A program made the position numbers and the translations under genes. 64,000 nt of DNA, taken from the NCBI RefSeq assembly GCF_000004195.4, contig NC_030678.2, forward strand, positions 132,213,104-132,277,103. The letters run 5' to 3'. Origin of the DNA: Xenopus tropicalis (lineage: Eukaryota > Chordata > Amphibia > Anura > Pipidae). The notes beneath the pieces were generated by a model that was not told where the DNA came from, did no database searches, and saw only the letters and a list, made by a program, of their open reading frames with translations. Below are positions 1 to 13,300 of the stretch, piece after piece. Each line of letters opens with the position of its first letter. Position 1 is the stretch's first letter.

Positions 1-325
1 CCCTGTTATAGCAGAGGTACACAAAAAATGGCCACTGCTATACTATAGTTTATATAAATCAGCTGCTCTGTAGCCATGGGGGCCGCCATTTAAAAGAGAA
101 AAGGCACAGGTCACATAGCAGATAACAAATAAAACACCATTATATTCTACAAAGCTTATCTGTTATCTGCTATGGAGCCTGTGCCTTTTCTCTTTTTTTC
201 CCCAACTTGAATGGCTGCCCCCGTGTCAACACAACAGCTAATTTTTATAAACTATAGCAGTCTTTCTGGAGCAAACACATCATCTTTACCACTGCAAGGC
301 AACAGCACATTATATGTGGAGCATT
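1..325. mobile_element. TTAA-type palindromic MITE, partial
   Basis: Internal half-palindrome shared with 10542-10958 and 27306-27727: AGCTGCTxTGTAGCCATGGG, AAAAGGCACAGG, AGCAGATAACA and their inverse. The left terminus is cut by the window edge and the right terminus is eroded. Confidence 0.8.
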
Positions 326-1315
326 TTTGTTTTGGGAAAAGTGGCTACTGCTAATTGCCATATAGTCAGTGGCCTACTTGATGCACCTGTCATTTGGCAA
401 TAGTAGCACAGAATACTCCATGTTTGATACTTCAGAATGCTTTAAGATCTTAACATTTTCCTTATTGAGATAAATGCACTTTGGGTTTATCCAAACACTG
501 TTTTATGCAGTATCACTTCTATTTGCAAGAATATTTATATGCTTTTTATTTTATATGATCTCCTTCCTTGGGGAAAAGTTATTTAATGACCAGTGTAAAC
601 GTATTAAGATGCTGCATGACACTGCAGTTCATGCGGAAATACGAAGAAATACTTTGTATGGGATGATGTGAATTCTTCCATGTCCTCCTGCAAACGGACG
701 TTGATATCCTGGGGATATGTGCAATCAGGTAGCTTCTACTGAGTGTCAGCAATCTAGCAGAGTGCCAAAAGGTAATGGGAAGAGCTAATCATCAGCCACA
801 TAATCAATGTAGTGTGGGAGCACAGCAAAGTGAAAATCAGGAATTCAAGTCTCAAACAAAGTGGGGCAGACATAATGGGCACTTAAACAGCCAGATGACA
901 CCTTCCTGAGCTACCATCTTACTGTCAGCACACATGGGCTTCATCATGCACGGGTTCACAAAATCCAAACTCGTTTTTTAAAATGGATATCTTCATATAT
1001 CAAAGACCTTATAAACTAAGAGCAAAACCCATGCATCACTAGTAGAGGGAAAGAAAGCCTTAGGGGATAGGTCACACAGCACTCTTATAAGAAACCACTT
1101 GCACCCTTTCAACATTGAAAAAAATAAATCAGTGAAAATACAGAAGTCAGAACTTTCCTGCAATTCTCATTGGGACAGTTCACATAACACACAATTCCTG
1201 CTTGGAAAAAACTGTTACAGCCAGCTCAGCTGTACAGGTTCCTCTTAAGCGGGCACTGTGCTCTCAACCTTACAGGTAATATAAATATAAATTAGATAAA
1301 GTCACGTATATTTAC
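326..1315. other. SUGT1 intron after exon H, up to window edge
   Basis: AT-rich, with no convincing CS-domain exon on the minus strand. The short plus-strand ORF at 474-671 resembles no known protein and is taken as chance. Confidence 0.6.
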
Positions 1316-1347
1316 CTGTATTTCACTGACGTCTGCTGGTTGTTACT
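1316..1347 (-). CDS. SUGT1: SUGT1 exon H (linker to CS domain)
   Basis: 32 nt, acceptor ATTACTCCCACAG, donor CAG|GTAAAT. Encodes SNNQQTSVKY plus two bases (AG) of the next codon, aligning with human STHQSKIKY directly before the CS domain. The following exon, expected to begin W-Y-Q, was not found in 1-1300 and is taken to lie left of the window. Confidence 0.8.
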
Positions 1348-4300
1348 CTGTGGGAGTAATATACATGTATAGATCACTTCAAATTCAAGAGGAAGACTTT
1401 AAACAGAGTAAGGCAATATTAAACAATGTTACTGGATATGGATATTCATAAATATGGTTAAGTATTAGACTGTCACTGCTTGTACCTATCAATGGTGGAG
1501 CAATGGAATGGCAAAATCCAGGGACTATATTTCTACTTGATGCAGTAATGATTTTGAGAAAATAGGGCTACTTTAATCACTGATCTTCAGATGTACCTTT
1601 AAAACTTGTTAAGTAAGATAATGCTGGAGCAAATTGAGTCAGACCACTAGGGGAATGTCATACTAAAGTTATATGGGATTTAAATATGAATCTACTGTAC
1701 TACTCTTTCAGCAAAACTATAAGTTAAATACAATGCTTAGCTGATACACACAGAGGTATTACAGCAACTATATGATCCCTGTGTGATACAGAAACACTTT
1801 TCTCATAATATTACCCATATGCATCGAGGTTGATAGATGTCACTGACATGCAAACTATCGTTCAACTTTCCCTGCTCACAGGTAGGTAGCTACGCTCACT
1901 GCATTTGTTGGCTCATGGAGTTCCTGAGATGCCCATCTAATATGAACCTTGAGTGTTGCAGTACACATGCGGATGGAAAAAGAGTGCTGCCTCGAAATAT
2001 TTAGGATTTCCTTTGCCTGGCGAAGGGCTGTTACTAAGAAAAAAAAGCTTTTTCTCTGGCCAAGACAGTCTCACTTGCTTAACTGCTACTAGTAAAGGGC
2101 AATACATGTGCATTATATATGGCAATAAGCACTTGTACGCTCTCTCTGTACAGTCTATAAACTTAGGGGTTTGTATGTCTACTTAATGCCATCAAAAGTC
2201 CCTTTAGTTCCAGCCATGCTTGCCTTCAGTGAATTCGTTTCACAGTTTATTGTCAATGCCAACAATCAATTTTTTGATAAAAAGAAAAAAAAAACAATAA
2301 CACAGAAAAGGAATCTTGTAAACAAAGAATTGGCATCTCCAGAGCATTATCTTGACCAGAACTAGAAGGTAATTTAGAGAAGGTAAATTCTGTAACATTA
2401 ATATAATTATATATTATTGATATATTATGATCATTCTATAACAAATTAGGAGAAGTTAAAAAAAAAAAAAAAAAGGTAAAATGTCTTTAAATGTACAAGA
2501 TGTAAACTTACCGATTGCCCTTCTGTTGAAACTAAAAATAAAAGAGGGGAAAAAGTTATATGAAAACTATATCACAGATGCAAACAAATCATATCATACA
2601 CTACTGTATATGGAAAATGGAAATCTGGTAACTAAGCAACAATGCTAAGGTAACCTAAGTACCTAAAAATTATAAATAAAACCGTATTGAATTTGGGGGT
2701 GGCGAGTAATTGTCACAACTAAAATGAATTAAGAAATCTACCAGAAGGGTAGATTTATGAATTATACTAATACTATACTATAAAAATACTTTTTCATTTA
2801 GTGCATTCCTGAGACTAAACAAGCATGTTCCTATTCTCCAATTCTGCTTCGGGTCCCACCAGATCACCCACTTTGAGTTTATCCTTCCTTGTGTGAACTA
2901 TGACAGGGAAAGAGCCTTACCCAAACTGTTGTCACAATGACCAATTTCACCAATTAGAAAGCTTGTCAGGACACTTTTGATTGTATAATGTTCACTAACT
3001 AAATATTTTCTACTACTGTCCGTCCCTTGCTATCCCCTTGTGTTGTTCAGTTGCTACCTTAATCTATCACAGAATACCTTAGATACTTATATACTTGTGT
3101 ATATTAAAAATATTGGTACTTCCCAAAATGCAGCAAAATGGCACTCTCGGGAGCTGTAATGTTGCTAGAAACTAACCCCAAGTAATATGTCATGGTGCCC
3201 TACCTATCATGTTTGCAGGTCTGGAATGGGATCCAAAATAGGCCCTGGCATTTCAAGTAGACAGAGGACCAAACAGACCCCCTCCAGCCCAATAAATAAT
3301 CACTGGCTACAGCATCTTACAGCAGCACTTCTAGCATTTGCCAGAACTAGATTGCAAGTCCGGGCCTGCATGTTTGTCTTACTAGGGTACTGCTGTGTAA
3401 GAAAGATAGCAAAGTTACTGTGACGAGTTATTACAGTCTCTTCAAATACAAGCAGAACAGTGCTTACTGGTACAGCAAGTTCCAAAGAGTAAATGTGTAT
3501 TTTCTACAAATATATATTGCCCATTTAGGGAACTCCTTGTGTTTGACACTATATCTCAGTCTAGTGAGGAACATAAATACAGCAAACACCAGCAGTGAAG
3601 AGAAACTGGACTTAGATCTAATAAAGAAAAAAATATATATTTCTCCTCACCATTTAGCTTTTCCTCACATAGTTTAATCCAAGAAGGAAATGTGGGAGTG
3701 GAGGCTGAAAAACATTAAAAAGCAGAACATTTCTATTACAAGGTTATTGTGTTATTGATGTGTTGATGCTGCTTATTGACATCACTTGTAGTGAAAAATG
3801 GGATACTTCATTCCAGCTAATTAGTTGGTTTAATAATCTCAACCAAGCAAGATCAGATTCTACATCAAAAGAAAAAATTAGGTCTACACAAAAATAAACA
3901 AAGTTCCAATATTTATTGCAACACAGTTCTGACAGCTCACAAGTCTCTTCATCATCTGTGATTAAAAGGTATGGCAACCTGTAGTTATCATTCAAGGGCT
4001 GCATTTTCCATGCCAATTAATTACATGAAAATTATATATCAAAGAGGGAGCTGAATATATTTGAATTTCATTTCAATATTGGTACAAACAGTTTGCAATT
4101 CCTACAGTCAAAATCAAGGTTTGATGGAGAGCTATCATTGGGGCATTTCCCATAAAGTTCTCATAATGTGCTCCTGGTATAGGTTTTATGTTATTATTTA
4201 GAAGTGGCTATAAAATCTGATCAAATATTTATAGCTGACAACACACATTCTGTCATACCTGATTGGCCAGCACTTATAAACACTTACAACACTACAAATG

Positions 4301-7300
4301 TTTGTCAATCAGTTATCTGAAAGAAATAACATTTACTGCACTGCTGCTTTGAACTTTGATACAAAAAATAAAAGGAAAACCTGAACCTCTGATATGACAA
4401 AAAACACAATACAAATCTATTAGAAACTGTGCAAACAATGTAATTGAATTGTAAGAAATAGTGTTTATATTTTGATAATATATAGTCATAAGAACAAGAA
4501 CCCACTTCTTGTGGGTTAAATACTCCTTTTTTTATACTAATCCTATTTATTCCATCATCATACACTATATTACACAGCTTGTTTCAAGGTGTGTCATGCA
4601 GCTGATTCTTTCTTACACTCAGGGTTCCTAAACAGACAATAACTACAGATGCTGCAGCTCCCTGTGTTGCAGAGAGATGTATATAGATTTACTGGGACAC
4701 CAAAACTGCAAAAAATGTACCAATTCAGGCACCCTTATCAAGCCTCTTCACCCTGCCACCCTTATTTAATTGTTGAGTAAATTCTGTAAACAAATGATGC
4801 ATTCTAAGTGCTCAGATGCCAGAAACACACATCGCTCATAATGTGAAAGAAAGGCACCATTCTATCCTGTCCACCCACCCCAACAATTGACTGCCAGGCA
4901 TGATGTGCATCGCCAGCTTTGTGATACCATAAGAGCACACACAGACCCCTCCACAGGCCCAATAAATAGAGACAGTCAATGGCATCTTACAGCAGCTCTG
5001 TGTGCCAGAATCTATAGATTATCAGTCTGGGGCTGAATAAGAGGACTAGAGTCTGAGTGGACAGAAAGGAAACTGTATTGCAGTTAAAGCAGTTACTGCA
5101 TATTAATACTGACTTGGAATTATAACTCTGAGTTATGGCCTGGCCTAGTAATGCATGTTAGCATTTATGTAATACTACAGCGAAACAAACAAAAATTAAA
5201 CATGTACTGTGAATGTAATTATGTAGTCCATAGTGTGTGCACAAAGAGTTATGGCCTGGCCTAGCAATGCATGCTGGCATTTATGTAATACTACAGCGAA
5301 AAAAAAAACCAAACATTAACCTGTACTGTGAATGTAATGTTAGCATTTATGTAATACTACAGCGAAACAAACAAAAATTAAACATGTACTGTGAATGTAA
5401 TTATGTAGTCCATAGTGTGTGCACAAAGAGTTATGGCCTGGCCTAGCAATGCATGCTGGCATTTATGTAATACTACAGCGAAAAAAAAAACCAAACATTA
5501 ACCTGTACTGTGAATGTAATTACAAAGTACATAGTTTGTGCACACAGACAAAAAGTAGGTGTACTTATTCACAGTAATAAACACGGAAAACAATTATAAG
5601 CACCATTCATGATCTGATATCTATAGCACAAGGCAGACAGTGGTCAAAACATCCTACCCTGTCTGCTGGCACAGTCATTAAGGCCTTAGTATTATGAAAT
5701 AACATTCCGTAAAATCCCACTGACAGTGCCAGTATGTGCCATGGGACTATTTAAATGAATGGGTAGTGACTTCCTTGCAAGCAAGGCAATTTCTAATCTT
5801 GTTTCAGGTTTGTCAGTGCAGTCACACATAAAAGCATTTTCCCTAATATCAGGCATCCTGCCACTGAGCATTCGGAACAACACTGCAGTAAAGCCACTGG
5901 GAGCCTAAAACGGCTTATTACATATATTATATTAACAGTGCTTAAAAGGGGATCTTCACTCAGGGGTGAAACTATGGGTAAGCAGAGAATAAAATAAGCT
6001 GTATTATTAAGTAACTCTCTAATTTACATTAAGCATGTTCAGCAGTTTTAAATTAATTTGTTGATGTAATTGCTATTTAAAACTGTGTTATTTACCTCAA
6101 ATTGGATATACTGGTCATACTGGACCTATTTAAATTACTATAATATATTTCTGAATCTGTGAACCAAAACACAAACTATAAACCATCAAAAAAATGCTTT
6201 TTTTTGTAAAACCATTCAGCTACTTATTGTTTACTTACCATCTAATATTTGCCCTTTTTTGAAACTTTCTTCAGCAGAAGAATAATTCTGTAAATGAAAT
6301 TCAGCCTCCCTGTTATAAGAAGGTACAATATGTAAGAAAAAACATGCACAACAGGTCAGTGCAAATTTTATGACATTTTCCAGGTGATACAGCTCTACAT
6401 AAATAAAGCACCAACATTGTGTCTTAATAGTAAAAATACATTATATAAAAAAGACTAACAAATAATGCAAGAAACAGAAGTTAAAGGAAAAAGTATATCT
6501 AATAAAAGAACAATGTTTTAACCATTTATTGGTCACCTGTTTGGTTGCAAACATCTATGAGTTACTAGACCTGATGCAGGTTTGTGCCCTTTTATTATAT
6601 TACTCCTATTAATACCCAATATTAGCACTGGCATTAACAGCACTGCCTCAGGCAGGGCGTTCAATTACTTTCACTCTCCATTCAGCATGTTCTAGATGTC
6701 ACCGCACTTCTCAAATTCTACTTCTTCCTCACTGTCTATAATTGTGAAGCCTGAACATGGGCATTAGGTTCCCCCAATACACAAAATTTTGATGCCTTAT
6801 CATATATCACAACGACACTGGTCCACAAAATCTTTCCGTTTTTAACTGCACAGAACCCACATTAAGCCACATTTAACCCAGAACCACTGGTTTAACAGTA
6901 CAAATATCATCTCATTATTCAGTTATATATTCAGAGATTCTTTCTTGATCTTTTTAGATCTCATCAGCACAAAATCTCCTTCTGCAGGCAACTTCACGCA
7001 ACTCCAGAAAGCCAAAGTGATGCATAGTCCTTTCCACCTGCATTTCCTGTTGTTGCTGGTGGAAAGGCATTTTGGAGCGGTTAGTTGCCCGCAATAACAG
7101 ACAATTATTATGGCCGAATAACTCGCTCTGTGGGACATTAGCCTTAGGCTAAAGCACATGGGGCAGATTCTCAGCCTGTGGATAAACGCAGGCTGAGAAT
7201 GCTGCCCTAAGCATCAAAAATGTTATTGTTGTGCCTGCACCCTGAGCCATTGCGTCTGCCTGAGAGCAGGCATACTTAAGCAGAATCTTGCGTAAAACTG

Positions 7301-10300
7301 CAAACAAAGCAGATTTGCAGGAAATTCCGCTTTGTGTGCCTCCAGGTGCATACAATTTTTAACGCATAGGGGCGGATATTCAGCCCAAATTTATCCGCAG
7401 GCTGAGAATCCACCCTGTGTGGCCTGAGTCTAAAGGTTCCCATAGACACACAGATATTACTGTACCGAACAGGGTTTCGTACAATATTCGGTGCGTGTAT
7501 GGTGGGTTGACGAATTGACCAATTCTGGCAAAAGCCTTGGGCATCGTCTTGTCGACCGGCTTAAGGGGAACATTTTCCAAGAAACCCAAACATCAGCAGT
7601 AAGTTAATGCTGAACCATCACATAGGGGTAGAATTCTATAGTGTCTACCTGCATATCTCACGATTCAGCTCTTAACGTTAGTGGAGTAGATGAAAAATCT
7701 TTAATGCAACAAATGGTCACTTTAGCTGCAGCCTTTGTTAGACTTTGAGATAACAACCAGCTTATTATACAAAGGGCTTACCTGTGGTAATTTGTTTAAA
7801 CACAGATGCAGCAGAACTGGCAAGTTTGACAATGAATTTCTTGTTTAGTTCAATAAGTAACAAACACGGACATTTCTTTAATCTACAAGTATTTCTACAT
7901 GTATAAGTGCCAACATATTCCACAGTGCTGTACAATAAATTAAAACCAAATATATGCTCAGGAGAAGTCCTATTCATGGAGTCCATGTTAAGAAGGGAGG
8001 TATATTTCTCCTTTAACCTATGTCCTTTGCAGTACTTTAGTTTGCTGGGCTGATTTTACAATCTGATAAAATCAGTGTTCAAGACTACAGCCTATTATAA
8101 GTAGATTACTTCTATCTACATGTTATAGATTAGCATTTTTTGTGCTGTTTGTTCAATAAATGATTTAAAGGCATTTCCGACACACTGGTGTGCTTCTTCC
8201 CCTTTGCAAAGATATTTGGTATGAACTATTTCAATAAGTGGATCACTAAAATATATTAATGTATAAAAAAAATAATGTGAGAGCAGAGAGCAAAGAAAGG
8301 ATAGTTTAGGATTTTGAACATCTTTGCAGGTAGTGCAACAGAACCCATGCCATATTGCCTGCAGAAAGTTCTTCATAGTCAAAGGAGGGTAATTTGTGGG
8401 AATTTTTGCCCATGTCTTTTGGCTACTTAAAAAACAATGTGAGCAAAGAGAACAATATCACCCTGTGTGTTATAGCCCTATGGAGGGTAATCAGGATGGG
8501 TAAAACTGATGGGCAGAAAATGTATTAAAGTGATACTGACACTAAAAACTACTCTATAAAATATTAACTGTTCCTTCTCAACCTGTCAGTTATAGCTTCT
8601 GCAAAAATATAGCAGCCCCTCATAGAGGAATATGGGGGATCAGATATGTAATGTAAAAGCATCAGGCATATACTTATGGCAAAATTATAAATAGCATGCA
8701 AAACAGAGACAGATGTAAAAAAAGGTTTCATTTCTTGTGGCAGTGTCTCTTTAAGTAACGAGAAAGTAATGGGAAATACACCATCCCTACATATGAGGAA
8801 GAAGAAAGTCACTTTTGGGCATTCTACTCCACACACAATGACATCATGCAAACGAGAAGCATCTCAAAGGGATGAAAAACTTTCAAACTGCAGTTGCCAT
8901 GGAAACAAAGTAATCCAGCATGATGCTGATCAAGAATTTTAAAAAGATGGGGAAATCATCAAATACAATCATTATTTGAATCAGGAGAGCACTGATAAAT
9001 ATATTCTACTGGTCTCTTGCTAGGAGAAGTGAACAGAATCCAAATAAAAGTGTAAAATAAAAATTCTAGTTCTTCTGGCTGCTGGCAATGTATGGATTTG
9101 AAGCCTAACAATAAAACCAGCATATTCTAATACAGCAGGGGGAATACTTTATATCTGCCAAAGCTACAAGAATCAAAAATCATACCGATTTACCAAATAA
9201 TTGCATATTACTGTGAACTAAATATAAGAATCGCAATGTCATTAACAACTAACAGTTAAGGTTTCTTATTAGTTAATTTGTATTCTATGCTTTTTCATAT
9301 GACAACATCACTTAGATTAGGGCAGTGCTGATGAATAAACAATTAAATGCTGGACAGCCAGAGCTTTTGAAACAGTAATAAATGGAAATGGAAACTAGTA
9401 GTGACACGTACCCCTTCCTGAGGAAAGCACTCGCATTGTTAGGCTGGAGCTCCAGGGACCTCTTTGCATCCAAAACAGCATCTGCATTAAACCAAAGCAT
9501 TGAGAATTCAAACACATTCCTGTATTACACAGGGAAGCCTTGCTTGCACTGCAAACTATATCTGCAATGGAACGTGAACTGACACAGCTGTATTAGAAGG
9601 TGCAAACAAACTTTATTTTAGTGACTTGGTAGCAGTGTTATATATACATATGTGTGTGCATATGGAATAATGTATCACCAATAATAAATCTCAAAAATAT
9701 TGTGTTTTAAAGAAAGTGGTACATTTACATACGGATACATTTTACAGGTTTTGGCTTATGTGGGTCTTAGTTACATAGTTAGTTACATAGGGTTGAAAAA
9801 AGACCAGAGTCAATCAAGTTCAACCCATCCAAGTAAACCCAGCACACTCAACCTATACTTACCAATCTATACACTCACATACATAAACTATATATACAAC
9901 CACTAATACTAACTGTAGATATTAGTATCACAATAGCCTTGGATATTCTGATTGATCAAGAACTCATCCAGGCCCCTCTTAAAGGCATTAACAGAATCTG
10001 CCATTACCACATCACTAGGAAGGGCATTCCCCAACCTCACTGCCCTCACCATGAAAAACCACCTACGCTGCTTCAAATGGAAGCTCCGTCCCTCTAATCT
10101 AAAGGGGTGACCTCTGGTGTGTTGATCGTTTTTGTGGGAAAAAAGAACATCCCCTATCTGCCTATAATCCCCTCTAATGTACTTGTACAGAGTAATCATG
10201 TCCCCTCGCAAGCGCCTCTTTTCCAGGGAAAACAACCGCAAACCATGGCAGTCTAACCTCATAGCTTAAATCTTCTATCCCCTTTACCAGTTTAGTTGCA

Positions 10301-13300
10301 GTCTCTGCACTTTCTCCAGCTCATTAATATCCTTAAGGACTGGAGCCCAAAACTGCACTGCATACTCAAGGTGAGGCCTTACCAGGGACCTATAAAGGGG
10401 TAAAATTATGTTCTCATCCCTTGAGTCAATGCCCTTTTTTATACAAGACAGCACTTTATTTGCTTTAGTAGCCACAGAATGACACTGCCTGGAATTAGAC
10501 AACTTGTTATCTACAAAAACCCCTAGATCCTTCTCCATTAAAGGAACAGTAACACCAAAAAATGAAAGAGCTTTAAAGTAATAAAAATATAATGCACTGT
10601 TGCCCTGCACTGGTAAAACTGGTGTGTTTGCTACAGTAACACTACTATAATTTATATAATAAGCTGCTGTGTAGCCACGGGGGCAGCCATTCAAGCTGGA
10701 AAAAAGGAGAAAAGGCACAGGTTACATAGCAGATAACAGATAAGCTCTGTAGAATACAATAGTGTTTTATCTGTTATCTGCTATGTGCCTGTGCCTTTTC
10801 TCCTTTGAATGGCTGCCCCCATGGCTACATAGCAGCTTATTTATATAAATTATAGTAGACTTTCTGAAGTAAACACACAACTTTTACCAGTGCAGGGCAG
10901 CAGCATATTATATTTTAGTTACTTTTATACACTTTTATTTTTTGGTGTTACTGTTCCTTTAAGGATACCCCCAACACACTACCATTCAGTGGGTCTTAAC
11001 CTATAAAAGTAGGACTTCCTGTGATTTGAAATCTTATAATCCAAGGTAAAACATCAGCCATTAGAGGTGAATTTAAGGCAGTGATCCCCAACCAGTGGCT
11101 CGTGAGAAACATGTTGCTCCCCAACCCTTTGGATGTTGCTCTCAAACCAGGTAGTTATTTTTGAGTTCCTGGTGGCAAGTTTTGGTTGCATTAAAACAAG
11201 TTTTACTACCAAATAAAGCCTCCTGTATGCTGATAGTGTGCATAGAGGCTGCCTAATAGCCAATCTTAGCCCTTATTTGGCACCTCCATGAACTTTTATG
11301 GTGCTTGTGTTGCTCTCCAAGCCTTTTTACATTTGACTGTGGCTCATGAGTAGGAACAGTTGGGTACCCCTGATTTAAGGCATAAGCTGTAGGCCCTCGT
11401 TTTGTTTTTATCTCCTTCACACTCCAGTGGTCAATTAATTGGGTGCTATCGATGCATGAATTTGTCCACCCACACCATGGGCTAAAAGATACAGGTTAGA
11501 ACGACGGGTATAGGAGAAGCCGGATTGGGGACCGCATGCGGTCCCCGATCTGACTAAATTTTTTAACCTGCCCAATCAATATCTGGCCGATTTCAGGGCA
11601 GGCCCATCATTGGTGCCCCTACAGAGGCCAATTAGCTGCCTAATCGGTCTAAGGGACCGATATCGGCAGCTAGAATTGGCCCGTGTATGGCCATCTTCAA
11701 GTACATTTGAGTACTAACTTTAGTGAGCTTTGTTCACCATTAAATCAAAGCACAGTGTAAAGTCAGAACTCTTGGGTCAAACAGGCAACATAAAAACATG
11801 CCCCAGAATGTCAGTATACTGTTCTTCTGTTTCATTAACCACAGACTAAGTTAGACTTTGTTTATTACAAACCAAAAGTACATACTAAATGCCAAGACTA
11901 ATGGCAAGGGCACATGGGGGTTACAAGAAGGCAGTGACAGACGAAAAAAGGCACTTTTTGACAGCCACTCTTTTACACTAGTTGTCAAAACACCCAGTGT
12001 CCCATTAAAGGGCTTTATCAAGTTCTACATCACTTCAACACAACTGCAGAAAACATAGTTACCATTGTTCGACAGCGTTCCAATGTCAGTATATTAAACA
12101 GTGTTTTGTATTGTATTGTTTTGTGATGTTATAAAACCAATAAAAAATTTACCTTTAAAAAAAAAAAAACATAGTTACCATTGTAATTTTGGAGAAGTAT
12201 GTGGGCATAGGCTCTTTGGCAATAATATTCTGCACAGTCAGATTTCTCTTCTATAGCCTTTGTCAATTCCTTTGAACCAAAAACAGTTTCATTCATTAAC
12301 CATGTAAAAAAAACAATATACAGTACACTCTGAATCAATTTTATTCCTTAGCTCAAGAGCACTTTGCTATTCAGCGTAGAAAGCAGACTGGTAACATTGC
12401 TCGCACAAGGCTGGACCTGATTGTCATGTAGATTTTGTAAAAAAAAAACAAAAAAACCATAAAATATTTAACTTGACTTTAAGGCAGATTAGATAACAGA
12501 TTATGAAGTTACTTGTGAAATGGGTACTGTTCATTTAACTACAACAATCTGTTTTCTGTGTAATGCAGTGAAATTATAGTTTCCATGGCAGTGTAATATG
12601 CCATTGAAAGGGATGCTATCAGTGGGTGTAGCAGTCAGGGACTCCATGGCCAGAGATGGTAATGGCTTTCCTCAAGAGGTCCCCTATTATTGGCCAGCTG
12701 GTCATGGGGCCAAAAAATGGTCATAGTGCCATATATTTTTTATACAGAGGCTTCTACTTATCTGGCAGGGCCAATGGCCCAGGAGGGCGGTGGGGCAAAC
12801 ACTGGGTCCCTGGGGTGGGGAAGGACCTGCTAACTAACTTTGAATGATACTACTTGCATTGCCTCATGTCACTCAGAATGCAAAACAAAGGAGTAAAAGG
12901 AAATGTTTAACACATGGTACTGCATACAATCAATGCAAATGTCAGAAAAATTTAACAGTGTTGGCAGCCAGGTGGTTAATTAAAAAAATGGAGACATATT
13001 CAGAGGTCATTTAAGATATATGTCGAAACAAACGCCTCATTTAGCTACTAAATGCAATACAATTGGAAGCCATCATCCAGCTAAACTGTCACAAATGGCT
13101 TGCTCCCATTCAAATAAGCTCTAAATTACCCTGCTGGTTATTATGGTGGCCAATCCCACGCCATTAACCATTTCAGTAAGACTAAAACATAACAGTGAAG
13201 AGTTAGATTACATTGGACAAAAGGTTCTAATGCCTTTCTATTTCAGTAAATATATTAACGACAAATACATCATTTGGACTGAAATTTGTCATAGCTCACT

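Larger units (their letters stand above)
1348..3650. other. SUGT1 introns around microexon G
   Basis: Noncoding apart from exon G. Holds a poly(A) run near 2460 and the dispersed repeat at 3205-3372. Nothing else recognised. Confidence 0.6.
6310..9411. other. SUGT1 intron between exons D and E
   Basis: Holds Harbinger-like fragments at about 6950-7600 and the TTAA element at 8529-8750. No exon candidates in the right phase were seen. Confidence 0.6.
9482..12178. other. SUGT1 intron between exons C and D
   Basis: Largely transposon: CR1 with inserted MITE, a hAT MITE, a Harbinger-like fragment and a small retroposon. No further coding exon seen. Confidence 0.65.

Noticed and set aside
3744..4016. 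90-residue minus-strand ORF in a SUGT1 intron, considered as an exon
   Set aside because: No match to SUGT1, no fitting splice sites, and the phase-compatible exon F was found at 3651-3704.
4241..4320. Candidate SUGT1 exon with donor CAG|GTATGA
   Set aside because: Translated frames do not match the protein and the upstream acceptor is poor.
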